A DNA stretch of 12,400 nucleotides from CAZKYP01 sp964556885. GTDB taxonomy: Bacteria; Planctomycetota; Phycisphaerae; Sedimentisphaerales; Anaerobacaceae. The translations under genes were made by a program, and so were the position numbers. The DNA is taken from assembly GCA_964556885.1 (NCBI GenBank), contig CAZKYP010000100.1, positions 1 through 12,400 of the forward strand. Reading direction: 5' to 3'. The notes under the pieces are model-generated. The model was not told the origin of the DNA, did not search any database, and worked only from the letters and a program-made list of their open reading frames with translations. Positions 12,304 to 12,400 of the stretch are shown here, piece by piece (position 1 is the first letter of the stretch; the number at the start of each line of letters is the position of its first letter).

Positions 12304-12400
12304 CAGACTCAGCAACCAGATACGCCGGCTGCGTTTTGACAACGGTGAGATGACCCAGCAGCAGTTGGCCGACAAGGCCGGCGTTACCCGCCAGACCATC
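12293..12400 (+). CDS. XRE-family helix-turn-helix regulator, partial (runs off right edge)
   Basis: Only the first 36 residues are in the window. They read as an XRE/Cro helix-turn-helix: a short lead (NQIRRLRF), then MTQQQLADKAGVTRQTI, in which the turn and the recognition-helix start (VTRQTI) are typical. These short regulators are known to accompany DUF2178-like membrane genes. A strong GGAGG (12282-12286) lies six bases before the ATG, and the gene overlaps the third membrane gene by 11 bases. It is therefore co-transcribed and probably binds the palindrome at 10939-10968. The full length cannot be seen. Confidence 0.88.
   Translation, partial: MGNDRLSNQIRRLRFDNGEMTQQQLADKAGVTRQTI

Noticed and set aside
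1..12400. CRISPR array, tRNA, rRNA, insertion sequence
   Set aside because: No regularly spaced repeats, cloverleaf, rRNA segment or transposase was seen.

Overview
The window looks like a metagenome-assembled or draft scaffold from an anaerobic Gram-negative bacterium, possibly a planctomycete (Phycisphaerae-like). The evidence for that lineage is moderate: medium GC, several genes without a Shine-Dalgarno site, a PilZ protein, orphan membrane proteins and a Hyp hydrogenase-maturation set. The scaffold carries a run of exactly 100 N (1232-1331), which is an assembly placeholder.

Layout. 1-262 (-) is the start of an MNT-type nucleotidyltransferase that runs off the left edge. 365-862 (-) is a small two-TM coiled-coil protein. 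1023-1231 (+) is the beginning of an ECF sigma factor cut by the gap; past the gap a clear intrinsic terminator (1363-1392) ends that unit. 1439-3104 (+) is a two-gene phosphatidylethanolamine pathway (psd, pssA), with a hairpin in the convergent spacer. 3227-4060 (-) is a YcgR-like PilZ c-di-GMP receptor. It is divergent from a 444-aa membrane-anchored orphan (4349-5683, +), and the 288-bp spacer between them is rich in inverted repeats. 5765-6453 (-) is a HEPN/MNT toxin-antitoxin-like pair. 6677-10047 (+) is hypCDEAB, the [NiFe]-hydrogenase maturation operon, behind a good sigma70-type promoter. 10086-10784 (-) is a zinc-ribbon, two-TM, bacterial-PH-like protein. 11023-12400 (+) is an operon of three tandem paralogous four-TM proteins (DUF2178-like, DERD motif) followed by the start of an XRE/HTH regulator.

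How the genes work together. PssA makes phosphatidylserine from CDP-diacylglycerol and Psd decarboxylates it to phosphatidylethanolamine. HypC, D, E, A and B cover Fe(CN)2CO assembly and nickel delivery; HypF and the hydrogenase itself are not here. The HTH gene is translationally coupled to the three membrane genes, and a 10+10-bp palindrome spans the -35/-10 of their promoter, so autorepression is the obvious model.

No known new system is proven. The features most worth following are: (i) the triplicated membrane-protein/XRE operon with its operator; (ii) a near-identical 13-bp palindrome (GCTAT-N3-ATAGC) in front of both MNT loci, 6 kb apart; (iii) the nested inverted repeats between the PilZ gene and the 444-aa gene; and (iv) a probably leaderless HEPN mRNA. 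No rRNA, tRNA, CRISPR or insertion sequence was seen.
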